64,000 nucleotides of DNA from JAUVXJ01 sp034411995 (GTDB lineage Bacteria; Chloroflexota; Anaerolineae; UBA7937; B3-Chlor): contig DAOUME010000007.1 in the NCBI GenBank assembly GCA_034411995.1, positions 372,001 through 436,000 on the forward strand. Reading direction: 5' to 3'. The position numbers were made by a program, and so were the translations under genes. Under the pieces are notes generated by a model that had not been told where the DNA came from, made no database searches, and saw only the letters and a program-made list of their open reading frames with translations. Below are positions 8,772 to 17,313 of the stretch, in pieces (position 1 is the stretch's first letter; each line of letters starts with the position of its first letter).

Positions 8772-8809
8772 AGGGGCCACTGGTCCCATGTTGGGCAGTG
8801 GCCCTTCTT
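8772..8809 (+). terminator. Probable intrinsic terminator after the AAA+ ATPase gene
   Basis: Stem GGGCCACTG / CAGTGGCCC (perfect 9 bp, extendable by one G-U and one A-U pair) with a 13-nt loop, followed by TTCTT. The T-tract is short, so efficiency is uncertain. It lies between the ATPase stop codon (8712) and the next start (8823). Confidence 0.5.
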
Positions 8810-8822
8810 GGAGACCGTGTGG

Positions 8823-10139
8823 ATGCCTGAGAACAAGAGCGTGCTGACCGACCGGGAGCTGGAGATCGTGCGTGCGGTGGCCACCGGTGCCACTAATCAG
8901 CAGATCGCCCGGGATCTGGCCATCAGCGTCAATACGGTAAAGGTTCATCTCAAGAATATCTTCGCCAAGCTGGACATCCAGTCTCGCACCGAAGTCGCCC
9001 TCTACGCCGTGAAAGAGGGCCTGGTGGAGGTGGAGCGGCCCACGTCGGTGCTGGAGGAGCTGGCGGCGCAGGCGGCGCTTACCGACCACGAGCCCATCTC
9101 CCGTCGCCAGCGTGTGATCCTGGTGGTGACGCTGGTTTGCGCCGCGCTGCTGGTGCTGTTGCCCCGCGTGGAGAACCCCTCGGAGTCGGCGCCGCGAAAC
9201 GATTTCGCGGATGCAGGAGAGGCTAAGGCCACAGGCGCAGCCGCCGTGCAGTTGCAGCGTTGGAACTCGATGGCTCCGCTGCCTTCACCACGCAGTCGCC
9301 TCACCGCCGCGTATCACGACGGCAAGGTCTACGTCATCGGCGGCGACACTGCGGAGGGCGTGACCGGCGCGGTCGAAGAGTACGACCCTTCCAGCAACAG
9401 TTGGCGAGCAAGGAGTCCCAAGCCCATTCCCGTGCGTAACATGGGTGCTGCCCTCATCGCGGGGAGGCTGCTGGTGCCTGGAGGATACACCGCCAACGAT
9501 GAGGTCATCGCCGATCTCGAGATCTACTATCCGGAGGCCGATTCCTGGGAGCTTGCGGCGCCGATGCCGGTTCCTCTCTGCGCCTACGCCATCGCTGCCG
9601 TGAATGGGAAACTGTACGTCTTCGGCGGTTGGAATGGTTCGACCTACGTGGCTTCGAACTACGAGTACGATCCGCTGACCGACACCTGGTCTGAGAGGAC
9701 CCCCATGTCATTGGCTCGAGGGTTCGCCTCCGCCGGGGTGATCGACGGCAAGGTGTACGTGGTCGGCGGGTACGACGGCCAGCGGGAGTTCTCCACCGTG
9801 GAGGAGTACGACCCTGCTCGAGAGGGTCAGGGCGATCCCTGGCGGGAGAGGGCTCCCATGAGCATGAGACGGGGGGGACTGGGGGTGGCGACCATCGCGG
9901 GGAGCCTGTATGCCATCGGTGGGGGATGGAACGGCTACCTGGCCTTCAACGAGCGGTACGATCCCCGGTCGGACCAGTGGTCTGCCATCGAGTCGCCGCT
10001 GTTGGGCCAGTGGCGGAACCTGGCGGTGGTGGCCGCGAAGACCAGGATCTATGCCCTGGGCGGGTGGAACGGCGATTTCATGGACGTGAACCAGGAGTAC
10101 CAGGCGCTGTTCACGTACTACCTGCCCGAGGTCCCCTAG
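8823..10139 (+). CDS. LuxR-type HTH / transmembrane / kelch beta-propeller fusion protein
   Basis: A 438-residue protein with three parts. Residues about 6-65 are a LuxR/NarL-type DNA-binding domain (LTDRELEIVRAVATGATNQQ, then VNTVKVHLKNIFAKL). A single hydrophobic segment follows at about 95-114 (VILVVTLVCAALLVLL). From about residue 150 there are six kelch repeats, each with a GG pair (VYVIGG, LLVPGG, LYVFGG, VYVVGG, LYAIGG, IYALGG), enough for one six-bladed propeller. This puts the DNA-binding domain inside the cell and the propeller outside, so it may be a one-component membrane regulator sensing an extracellular ligand. An upstream ATG at 8757 lies before the terminator hairpin; 8823 is preferred because it starts at the HTH domain. 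Confidence 0.85.
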   Translation: MPENKSVLTDRELEIVRAVATGATNQQIARDLAISVNTVKVHLKNIFAKLDIQSRTEVALYAVKEGLVEVERPTSVLEELAAQAALTDHEPISRRQRVILVVTLVCAALLVLLPRVENPSESAPRNDFADAGEAKATGAAAVQLQRWNSMAPLPSPRSRLTAAYHDGKVYVIGGDTAEGVTGAVEEYDPSSNSWRARSPKPIPVRNMGAALIAGRLLVPGGYTANDEVIADLEIYYPEADSWELAAPMPVPLCAYAIAAVNGKLYVFGGWNGSTYVASNYEYDPLTDTWSERTPMSLARGFASAGVIDGKVYVVGGYDGQREFSTVEEYDPAREGQGDPWRERAPMSMRRGGLGVATIAGSLYAIGGGWNGYLAFNERYDPRSDQWSAIESPLLGQWRNLAVVAAKTRIYALGGWNGDFMDVNQEYQALFTYYLPEVP

Positions 10140-10152
10140 CAGCCGCTCGAAG

Positions 10153-10181
10153 TTGACAGCGCGCGACCTGGCGTGTATAAT
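10153..10181 (+). promoter_or_regulatory. Consensus promoter of tRNA-Lys
   Basis: Perfect TTGACA (10153-10158), 17-bp spacer, perfect TATAAT (10176-10181), 14 nt before the mature tRNA 5' end. Confidence 0.85.
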
Positions 10182-10194
10182 AACTGATTGGTGA

Positions 10195-10268
10195 GGCCCG
10201 CTAGCTCAATTTGGCAGAGCAGCTGACTCTTAATCAGTTGGTTGCAGGTTCGAGTCCTGCGCGGGTCA
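10195..10268 (+). tRNA. tRNA-Lys (anticodon CTT)
   Basis: A 74-nt cloverleaf. Acceptor GGCCCGC pairs with GCGGGTC (one G-U), the anticodon stem GCTGA/TCAGT encloses loop CTCTTAA with CTT at 10229-10231, and the T arm is GCAGG-TTCGAGT-CCTGC. CCA is not encoded. Confidence 0.95.
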
Positions 10269-10281
10269 TGGAGACCACAGG

Positions 10282-10357
10282 AACCCTTGCCTGGTTCTCC
10301 GTCGGGGCGTAGAGGCGTATTGGCTACGCGCGACCGGCGGCAATGCGGGCAAGGGTT
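10282..10357 (+). repeat. Inverted repeat in the tRNA-Lys downstream region
   Basis: AACCCTTGCC (10282-10291) and GGCAAGGGTT (10348-10357) form a perfect 10-bp inverted repeat around a 56-nt segment that has its own small CGTAG/CTACG pair. This is the only structure seen in the 340-bp stretch 10269-10608 besides the promoter at 10525-10553; no coding frame there is convincing. It may be the 3' trailer of the tRNA transcript, a terminator variant, or a small structured RNA. Confidence 0.35.
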
Positions 10358-10524
10358 TCTTGCTCCCAGGGACTGGGGAGCTTCTGGGTCGACCTCCAAG
10401 AGTGGGCTCGCGCTCGAGGCCCTTGGAGACCAGGAGGCGAGAACCTGCCTTGCATGACGCCGGGGCGCTATCATGACCAAGCTCTGAGGCCGCGACCTGC
10501 TGTCACCAGATGCCGCACTGTGGC

Positions 10525-10553
10525 TTGACAAGGTGCTGCAATTGCGGTTTAGT
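10525..10553 (+). promoter_or_regulatory. Promoter of the PEP-CTERM protein gene
   Basis: Perfect TTGACA (10525-10530), 17-bp spacer, TTTAGT (10548-10553, 4 of 6). It leaves about 50 nt of leader ending in GAGGAAGG before the ATG at 10609. Confidence 0.55.
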
Positions 10554-10608
10554 AGAGAAGCAGGAAGTGTCACTGGCGGGGCTGTCACGCGATCGAAGAG
10601 GAGGAAGG

Positions 10609-11292
10609 ATGATAAAGAACAAAGTGGTCGCTGTCGTAATTGGTGTCCTGATCATGACCCTGGCGCTCGTGTCCCCCCTGTTCGCCCAGGCGCCTGTAGA
10701 CGACAGTATCCTGGATCGTATCCCTTCGGAAGCGACAGGCTCACAAGCAGAGCTCTGCGACCCGGTGGAGAAGATCTGCCAGTACATGACCTGGCTGGAC
10801 AACGAGGACAACTGGGGCAACGGGGTACCCGACAACGACATGGGCAGCGATGGTGGGGGTGGTTGGTACACCACATGCAGCGGTGATGCGAAACACCCTA
10901 TAGAGTTGAACATCCACACGTCGTCCGTGCCCTACCAGGTGGATGCCTTGCTGTTCCTCCTTGGGCCGCCGGGAACAGATCTGGGCGGGATCAACAAAGT
11001 GACCTTCAATGGGGCAGAGGTGACGGACTACCGACTCAGAACCCTCCCTAATGGCGCCCCGGAGTGGTATGGTCACCTGGACCCGAGCCAGGTGTTGGTG
11101 GGCAACAACCTGGTGCAGGTCTATCTTCGGTCTGGCGCCTGCATTACCGTTGGGACGTCGATACTACTCATGTTGGACGAGATGCTGTGGACGGAGGAGT
11201 TCGTCCCCGAACCGGGAACCGTGGCCTTGCTGGCCAGCGGTCTCGCTGCCCTGGCGGGGTACGCTGGGCTGCGGCTTAGGAGAAGGCGGTAA
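10609..11292 (+). CDS. Secreted PEP-CTERM sorting-domain protein
   Basis: A 227-residue exported protein of unknown function. Residues 1-28 are a classic signal peptide ending SPLFAQA. The body contains four cysteines and is rich in Gly and Asp. The C-terminus has the PEP-CTERM pattern: VPEPGT, a hydrophobic helix (ALLASGLAALAGYAG) and a basic tail LRLRRRR, which in other bacteria is recognised by an exosortase. The start is set by a GAGGAAGG ribosome binding site; the longer upstream frame has no signal peptide start. It is monocistronic, with its own promoter and a strong terminator. No exosortase gene is in the window. Confidence 0.85.
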   Translation: MIKNKVVAVVIGVLIMTLALVSPLFAQAPVDDSILDRIPSEATGSQAELCDPVEKICQYMTWLDNEDNWGNGVPDNDMGSDGGGGWYTTCSGDAKHPIELNIHTSSVPYQVDALLFLLGPPGTDLGGINKVTFNGAEVTDYRLRTLPNGAPEWYGHLDPSQVLVGNNLVQVYLRSGACITVGTSILLMLDEMLWTEEFVPEPGTVALLASGLAALAGYAGLRLRRRR

Positions 11293-11319
11293 AGGCTCGA
11301 TTCTTGCAGCCGACGTGAA

Positions 11320-11356
11320 AAAGAGGGGCTATCCGAAAACCGGATAGCCCCTCTTT
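11320..11356. terminator. Strong bidirectional terminator between convergent genes
   Basis: A perfect 16-bp stem AAAGAGGGGCTATCCG / CGGATAGCCCCTCTTT with a 5-nt loop AAAAC. The arm ends provide A-run and T-run on both strands, so it can serve the PEP-CTERM gene (plus) and ilvE (minus). Confidence 0.9.
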
Positions 11357-11424
11357 ACGTTGGTGGGTATGTACGCGGCGCGTCCTGCTGACCGGAGCGT
11401 GCTATTATCGGCGTTTCGTTTCTT

Positions 11425-12360
11425 CTAGTGGTAGACCGGCAGCACCCAGTCTGAGTACTTCGAGTTCTTCCCCCGGATCACGGCCTCGTACTCCTGCTGC
11501 AATCGTGTGGTCACGGGGCCGATCTTGCCGTCCCCCACCGGGAATCTGTCCACCGAGACGATGGGGGTGACTTCCAAAGCGCTCCCGCACATCCAGGCCT
11601 CGTCGGCGATGTACAGCTCCGTGCGGTCTACCTGGCGCTGGACCACGGGCACCGACATCTCCTCTTCCAGCAGTTGGATGAGAGTGGTCCTGGTGATGCT
11701 CTCCAGGATACCTCCAGTGACCGGGGCGGTGAGGGCGGTGCCATCGCGCACCAGGAACACGCAGGCTCCGGGGGCCTCGGCGACCTTGCCCAGCTCGTTG
11801 AGCAGGATGGCGTCGTCGTAGCCATCCTCAGCCGCCTGGACCGCGGCCAGCCTCCCGTTCTGGTAGTTGGCGGAGGCCTTTATTCGTGGGGGTACATCGC
11901 GATCGGAGATCCGCGTCCAGGAGCTGACGCAGACGTGGAGGGCTTTGTCGGTGCTCAGTATCGATTTGCGCGGCTGGGCCAGGACGTAGGCCCCCACCTC
12001 CACGGTGCCCGGTTTGTAGGAGAAGAAACCCTGGCCCACGCCGAAGTAGACCGAAGGGGCGAGATGTACGTCCTCGCGCAGGTCGTTCTTGATCAGTACG
12101 TCCACCACGGCCTGCTTGATCTCTTCGAGGGAAAAGTCCAGGTTCATGCGCATCATCTTCATCGATTGGGCCAGTCTGCGGAGGTGATCGTCCAGCCTGA
12201 AGATGTACAGTTGGTTCTCCTCGTCGTTCCAGTAGGCCCTCAAGCCCTCGAAGACCCTGCTGCCAAACTGTACCGTGGCGGTGGTCACGTGGAGCTTGGC
12301 CTCGTCCCAGGGGATGAACTCCCCATTCATCCAGATGTACTTTGGTTTCTGCCCGGCCAT
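11425..12360 (-). CDS. ilvE: Branched-chain amino acid aminotransferase
   Basis: PLP-dependent class IV aminotransferase catalysing the last step of Val, Leu and Ile synthesis. The 311-residue protein starts KPKYIWMNGEFIPWDEAKLH, typical of IlvE. The PLP lysine is in PRIKASANYQNG, and the family signature ESITRTTLIQLLEEE plus ADEAWMCGSALEVTPI are present. The ATG at 12360 has AAGGAGAGG upstream; a much longer upstream frame is rejected because it runs through the promoter. Not in an operon with other ilv genes here. Confidence 0.95.
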   Translation of the reverse strand: MAGQKPKYIWMNGEFIPWDEAKLHVTTATVQFGSRVFEGLRAYWNDEENQLYIFRLDDHLRRLAQSMKMMRMNLDFSLEEIKQAVVDVLIKNDLREDVHLAPSVYFGVGQGFFSYKPGTVEVGAYVLAQPRKSILSTDKALHVCVSSWTRISDRDVPPRIKASANYQNGRLAAVQAAEDGYDDAILLNELGKVAEAPGACVFLVRDGTALTAPVTGGILESITRTTLIQLLEEEMSVPVVQRQVDRTELYIADEAWMCGSALEVTPIVSVDRFPVGDGKIGPVTTRLQQEYEAVIRGKNSKYSDWVLPVYH

Positions 12361-12443
12361 CCTGCCTCTCCTTTCATGAGTCGAGCCGCGTATGAATCGG
12401 CGAGCCGTCGGCGGCTGCCCGGCGTGCCGCGCCTTCATGGCGA

Positions 12444-12473
12444 AGGATAGCATGATCGTAGTGGCGGTGTCAA
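12444..12473 (-). promoter_or_regulatory. Promoter of ilvE
   Basis: On the minus strand: TTGACA (12468-12473), 18-bp spacer, TATCCT (12444-12449). Leader of about 75 nt to the ilvE ATG. The divergent ilvE/rpoN gap 12361-12953 (593 bp) holds this element and the rpoN promoter; no credible gene or RNA was seen in the rest. Confidence 0.55.
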
Positions 12474-12750
12474 CAGAGCAGGGCCTGGGTCGTGGCGTGA
12501 CGAGGAGAGTTGGCTGGGTCGGCGTCATGAAGTGGCCCACGGAGACTGGTGGCGTGGAGGCAGTGGCACGGCCCAGCGTAGACTGGAGACATCTCTCATC
12601 CGGTCTGCTCAATCTCGGGCGGGCGAGGATAGAGGCTAAGGCCTCCGTGAACCTGTGTGGGCCGGACAGCACCTTTCTGCCTCGCTACCTGCGCGTCGGA
12701 TGGTTGTGGTTGGGCCGTGCGACCGCTCTTGAACGCTGATTTCTCCGCAC

Positions 12751-12780
12751 TTGACAACCTCCCCTGATCTGTGGTACAAG
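12751..12780 (+). promoter_or_regulatory. Probable promoter of the rpoN-kinase operon
   Basis: TTGACA (12751-12756) and TACAAG (12775-12780) with an 18-bp spacer. It would start transcription near 12787, about 165 nt before the rpoN GTG. The -10 box is weak (4 of 6). Confidence 0.45.
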
Positions 12781-12953
12781 TCACTCAGGCGTATCCTACG
12801 CGTGCACCGCGTACTTTTCCGTCAGCGATCGGTGAGTCCCGTCTGCCATAACGGGTAAGAATCGTGCAAGACTCCGCAGTCGCCCGGGAGTCCATGTGCC
12901 GGGTGTGTGATCTTGCGGAGTCGCCAGACCGGGTTCCCTGGCCGAGGGTGGGA

Positions 12954-14357
12954 GTGAACCTCCGGGTAAGAAGCGCAGCGGTACCCAAGCCAAAGACCAC
13001 ACCCAAGTTGGTGGTCCTCAGCGGACTGCTGGAATTGGCCTCGGCCGACCTGGAGCGGGCCATACAAACGGAGCTGGCGGAGAACCCCGCGCTGGAGGTC
13101 ACCGAGGCTCGTTCCTGCGAGATCTGCGGCGCTATCCTCTCTGGCGGGTCGTGCCCTGTCTGTCGCGGTTCCGCGGACCGCCGTGGCGAGCGGGTTTTCG
13201 ACGAGGAGGACAGGTTTGGGCGGGCGGCGACCTGGGGGGAGGAGGAGTGGGACCCCTTCTCCACCGTGGCCGCACCCTGGTCGTTCCGAGATCACCTGCT
13301 CTGGCAGCTCTCCGCTCAGCTCTCCGGCGTGGAACTGGAGATCGCCTCCCTTCTGCTGGAGAACCTGGACCCCCATGGGCTCCTGGACTGCGAGCTGGAG
13401 AGCGTGGCGGCGGTCGCGGGCGTGGACGTGGACAGGGTGGAAGCGGTCCTCTCCACCATCCAGCGGCAGGACCCTCCAGGCATCGCCGCCAGGACGGTGG
13501 AGGAGAGCCTGTTAATCCAGTTGGAGAGCCTGGACGCGGACCGGAAGATGGTGCAGCTCTGCCAGCGGCTCATTGAGGAGCACTGGACAGAGCTGTGTAA
13601 GGGCAAAGTGGAGAAGATCGCCGGAAGCCTGGACGTGGCGGCGGAGGACGTCGGCCGGGCCAGGGATTTCATCAGCTCCAGCTTATCCCCCTATCCCATC
13701 CGTTCCTGCGTCCAGTCGCCCACCTCGGCAGAGCGACCTGTCGAAGAGGCGTATCTTCGGCCAGACGTGATCATCGCCGAGAGTGGTCCGCAGGGAGAGG
13801 AGGAATTCGAGGTACTGTTCCCCGAAGAGAGGCGGTATCGACTGAGCCTGGACCCTGGGTATCAAACGGTATCCGATACCGTGGAGGGTGCGCTCGCTGG
13901 AGAGGATGTCGAGGGATACGAGCACGTTCGCCAGTGCCTGGAACGAGGGCGCCTCTTCATCTCGAGTTGGGAGGAGAGGTGGCGGACGCTGCGCAGGGTA
14001 GTGGAAGAAGTGGTGGAGTACCAGAGGGAGTTCCTGCGACACGATGAACGGTCGCTGCTCCCTCTGACGCGCGCTCAAGTGGCGGAGAAGCTGGGCGTCC
14101 ACGAGTCCACGGTGAGCAGGGCTGTGGCCTCCAAGTACGCTCTCCTGCCCGGGGGGCGCATGGTGGCCCTGGCTGACTTCTTCGATGGCTCGCTGAGGGC
14201 CAAGTCCCTGATCAAGGAGGCGGTCTCCCAGGAGAAGCGGGCGCTGACAGACGGGGAGCTGGTGGAGTTGCTCGCTGAGGCCGGCATCTCCGTGGCCAGG
14301 CGGACTGTACAGAAGTATCGGCAGGCCCTGGGGATTCTGCCCTCGGAGTTGAGGTGA
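12954..14357 (+). CDS. rpoN: RNA polymerase sigma-54 factor with a zinc-ribbon-like insert
   Basis: Sigma-54 directs RNA polymerase to -24/-12 promoters and needs an AAA+ activator for open-complex formation. The 467-residue protein has region I (LVVLSGLLELASADLERAIQ, then ELAENPALEV), the core-binding domain (residues about 110-290), and the C-terminal DNA-binding domain with HTH (LTRAQVAEKLGVHESTVSRA) and RpoN box ARRTVQKYRQ, close to the canonical ARRTVAKYRE. Unusual is CEICGAI...CPVCRG in the region I-II linker, a four-cysteine zinc-ribbon-like insert. The GTG at 12954 is preferred because GAGGGTGG precedes it and the product then starts just before region I. It ends one nucleotide before the ATG of the first kinase gene. 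Confidence 0.93.
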   Translation: MNLRVRSAAVPKPKTTPKLVVLSGLLELASADLERAIQTELAENPALEVTEARSCEICGAILSGGSCPVCRGSADRRGERVFDEEDRFGRAATWGEEEWDPFSTVAAPWSFRDHLLWQLSAQLSGVELEIASLLLENLDPHGLLDCELESVAAVAGVDVDRVEAVLSTIQRQDPPGIAARTVEESLLIQLESLDADRKMVQLCQRLIEEHWTELCKGKVEKIAGSLDVAAEDVGRARDFISSSLSPYPIRSCVQSPTSAERPVEEAYLRPDVIIAESGPQGEEEFEVLFPEERRYRLSLDPGYQTVSDTVEGALAGEDVEGYEHVRQCLERGRLFISSWEERWRTLRRVVEEVVEYQREFLRHDERSLLPLTRAQVAEKLGVHESTVSRAVASKYALLPGGRMVALADFFDGSLRAKSLIKEAVSQEKRALTDGELVELLAEAGISVARRTVQKYRQALGILPSELR

Positions 14358-14358
14358 G

Positions 14359-17313
14359 ATGTCCGTTATCAGGCTACTGACTAGACATAAGAGACATGCC
14401 ATTCTGGCGGCCTGCCTGGTGGGGGTAGTGTTGATCGGCGTGGTGGCGACCTACGCCTTGGGCGCCTCAAGGACCCCCGCCGGAGTGGTCCCGCTGGGGG
14501 AGGCGGAACGCGCCTGGCTGGCGGAGAAAGGTCAGTTGCGCTTCGCCGGACGGATACAGGAGCCGCCTTTTGGCTTCTCCGAGGCCGACGGGCCCTATCA
14601 GGGGTACGAGGTGGATCTGGCGGAAAGCCTGGGCCCGGTGTTGGGGGTGGGCATCGAGGTCCAACCCATGACCCGAGAGCAAGCCCTCATCGCCCTGGCG
14701 AACGGAGAAGTGGACGCGGTGCTGGGCATGGTGCGCACGACGACGAGCAGCGACCAGTATGAGTTCACCGAGCCTTACGCCAGCAGCTCCCTCGCCATCT
14801 TCGTGCGCTCGGACAGGTTCGACATCTCCCGGATCGAGGACCTCCGGAGACAGGAAGTGGTGGTTCAGGCTGGCACCACGGCCCAGCAGGTGCTGGAGGG
14901 TCAGCCTGAGGTCTCCTCCACGGTGGTGCAGACCCCAGAGGAGGGGTTGCGCGCCGTCGTCGACGGGCAGGTGGTGGCCCTGGTGGCGGACGAGATCGCT
15001 GGTCTGCGTGCCGTGCAGGAAGCACATCTGGAGCAGCAGATCAAGCTGGTGGGCCTCCCCCAGGATAGCGTGAGCTACGCCCTGGCTGTTCCCAAGGAGG
15101 GGCTGGTACAGGTCGCCGTCCTGAACCACGGCCTGGCGGCGGTCGAGGCGTTGGGGCTGAAGCAGCAGATCGAGAGGAAGTGGCTCGGCGCGCCGGTGAG
15201 TGCGGGCGCTCCGGGCAGCGCCGGACCCTCCGTCACCGCCGTTCTCACGGTGCTGGTGGCGATGTTGTTCCTGGGGAACGTGGGCTACTGGCTGACGAAG
15301 ACGCGCCGGGGCGCTGAGGCGCGCACCGCCAGCCTGGAGGAGTCGAGAGACAAGTACAACAAGCTCGTGGAGGGAACCGACGAGGCCATCTTCACGGTCA
15401 GCGGCGACTTGAGCCTGCTGGAGGTGAACAGCAGGGCGGAGTCCCTGACGGGGCATCCCAAGGATAATCTGCTGACGATGGCCTTCACTGATCTCGTTTC
15501 CCCAGCTCACCGGCAGCGGGTGAGATCGTGTGTGGAGAACGCTTTCCGGGAGGGTCTGGCCACCCTCGATGGCGTTTCTCTCGTCGACAGCTTCGGGGAC
15601 GAGGTGCCGGTGCGCCTCAGCGCGCACTCGTTGTCCCACGAGGGCCGGAGCATCGTACAGTGTATGGTCAGGGACGTGCGCGAACGTGAAAGGTGGCGGG
15701 GGCAGGTACAACTGAGGACCGAGTATCTCTCTGCGGTCAATGCCATCGCCAACACCCTGAGCCGCTCCGTGGACACGGAGGAGATGCTGGAAGAGGTGCT
15801 GAGCAAGGTCCTGGACATGACTCGTATGGACGCGGGTGTCGTCTTCTTGAGCGGAAGCGTGGACGGAGAGACATCCATGACCCCCGTGGTCAAGCAAGGC
15901 TTCACCACCGAAAGAATGAAAGAGGTGGGTTGGCCCGACGGACCGCGGAGGCTGGCCGACGAGGTGGCTCAAGCAGGAAGGGGGGTGGTGACCTCCTCAT
16001 CTGCCCCTCAAGCTGGCTCAGGAGGTGTGTGGTCACGGGGGCAGCCCGGTGCTCGTGCTGGCGTGCCTTTGGCGTCTAAAGATCACGTGTATGGGGTGCT
16101 GAATGTGTACGGGCGGGAGCCCCGCCAATTCACAGACGAGGACGTCGCTCTCCTCACCACGGTGGGAAACCAGATAGGTGTGGCCATCGAGAACGCGCAA
16201 CTGGTGCATCGGCTTCAGCGCACGGTCAGCGAGATGGGGGCCATGCGCCGCTTCAGCGAGAGCGTTCTGCAGGACATGACCAACGGGCTGGTCGTGGTGG
16301 ACAGGGAGGGCAAGGTCAGGCTCGTGAACCGGGCCGGGGAGAGCCTGCTGGGGTGCAAGGAGAAAGACGTCCTGGACAGCTCCGTCGAGCAGTTGCTGGG
16401 GCGGGGAGCGAGGATCGTCCGGGATAGCATGGAGAGGCAGCTCGCGTATCCTGGAGAGGAGATCCGTATCCGCAGGGACGGAGGAGAGAGTCTGCCGCTG
16501 GGCATGACCGTTTCCCCCCTGCGGGGTGACGGTGGCGCGGTCAGCGGCGCCGTGGTCATGCTGCGCGATCTGAGCCGGGAGAAGGAGCTGGAAGAAGAGA
16601 GGATCAGGCTGGAGCGGCTGGCCCTTCTGGGGGAGATGTCCGCGGTGATGGCCCACCAGATAAGGAACCCGCTGGCGGGCATGGCGGCCGGCATTCAGCA
16701 TCTGCTCGGCAAGTTCGGTGCGGACGACGAAAGACACGAGGCCCTGGAGAGGATACAGCGGGAGGGGGAGAGGGTAAACCGCCTCATCGAGGATATCCTG
16801 CTCATCTCCAGGCCTCCCAGGTTGAATCTGGCGCCGTGCGACGTGTCCGAGTTGGTGGAGGGGCTGGCCGGGCAGTGGCGGCAGAAGGCCTCGGCCCAGG
16901 GGGTGGACGTCCTGACGGAGGAGACCCCCGGTCTCCCGGAGGTGAGGGGGGACAGAATGCGGCTGGAGCAGGCCTTCTCCAACCTGGTGGCTAACGCCAT
17001 CGAGGCCATGCCCAACGGAGGGCGGGTGAGGATAGCCGTTGCTGGCCCCGTTCGCGCCGACGTGCTGGGAGAGCGGGGCGTGGAGTGCGTCGAGGTGGTG
17101 ATCGAGGACGACGGCATCGGCATCAAGAAGGAAGACATGGACCGGATAGTCGATCCCTTCGTGACCACCAAAGCGCGGGGCACCGGGCTGGGCCTGCCCA
17201 TCGCCAAACGGATCATCGAAGAGCACAAGGGCGAGCTCAAGATCGAGAGTGAGGAGGGGGAAGGGACCAGGGTCACCGTGCGGCTTCCCCTGGCTAAGGG
17301 GGGAGGGCGATGA
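14359..17313 (+). CDS. Membrane sensor histidine kinase (SBP_bac_3-PAS-GAF-PAS-HisKA-HATPase)
   Basis: A 984-residue kinase. Residues about 14-35 form a signal-anchor helix; about 45-270 a type-3 periplasmic solute-binding domain (RFAGRIQEPPFGFSEADG, YEVDLAESLG, EVDAVLGMV), as in BvgS/EvgS sensors. A second membrane helix is at about 295-313. Cytoplasmic parts: PAS (about 335-440), GAF (about 465-610), PAS (about 635-745), HisKA with phospho-acceptor H766 in MAHQIRNPLAG, and HATPase with NLVANAIEAM, EDDGIGI and GTGLGLPIAK. It likely senses a small amino-acid-like ligand outside and phosphorylates a receiver protein, most likely one of those encoded next door. The gene overlaps the next by four bases (ATGA). 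Confidence 0.93.
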   Translation: MSVIRLLTRHKRHAILAACLVGVVLIGVVATYALGASRTPAGVVPLGEAERAWLAEKGQLRFAGRIQEPPFGFSEADGPYQGYEVDLAESLGPVLGVGIEVQPMTREQALIALANGEVDAVLGMVRTTTSSDQYEFTEPYASSSLAIFVRSDRFDISRIEDLRRQEVVVQAGTTAQQVLEGQPEVSSTVVQTPEEGLRAVVDGQVVALVADEIAGLRAVQEAHLEQQIKLVGLPQDSVSYALAVPKEGLVQVAVLNHGLAAVEALGLKQQIERKWLGAPVSAGAPGSAGPSVTAVLTVLVAMLFLGNVGYWLTKTRRGAEARTASLEESRDKYNKLVEGTDEAIFTVSGDLSLLEVNSRAESLTGHPKDNLLTMAFTDLVSPAHRQRVRSCVENAFREGLATLDGVSLVDSFGDEVPVRLSAHSLSHEGRSIVQCMVRDVRERERWRGQVQLRTEYLSAVNAIANTLSRSVDTEEMLEEVLSKVLDMTRMDAGVVFLSGSVDGETSMTPVVKQGFTTERMKEVGWPDGPRRLADEVAQAGRGVVTSSSAPQAGSGGVWSRGQPGARAGVPLASKDHVYGVLNVYGREPRQFTDEDVALLTTVGNQIGVAIENAQLVHRLQRTVSEMGAMRRFSESVLQDMTNGLVVVDREGKVRLVNRAGESLLGCKEKDVLDSSVEQLLGRGARIVRDSMERQLAYPGEEIRIRRDGGESLPLGMTVSPLRGDGGAVSGAVVMLRDLSREKELEEERIRLERLALLGEMSAVMAHQIRNPLAGMAAGIQHLLGKFGADDERHEALERIQREGERVNRLIEDILLISRPPRLNLAPCDVSELVEGLAGQWRQKASAQGVDVLTEETPGLPEVRGDRMRLEQAFSNLVANAIEAMPNGGRVRIAVAGPVRADVLGERGVECVEVVIEDDGIGIKKEDMDRIVDPFVTTKARGTGLGLPIAKRIIEEHKGELKIESEEGEGTRVTVRLPLAKGGGR

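Noticed and set aside
10195..10608. tRNA-Lys as an integration site for a mobile element.
   Set aside because: No integrase, transposase or direct repeat of the tRNA 3' end is seen anywhere in the window.
14467..15972. A 501-codon minus-strand frame opposite the first kinase; similar ones at 24677-26083 and 31842-33749.
   Set aside because: All lie fully within well-supported genes and show His/Arg/Leu-rich shadow composition.
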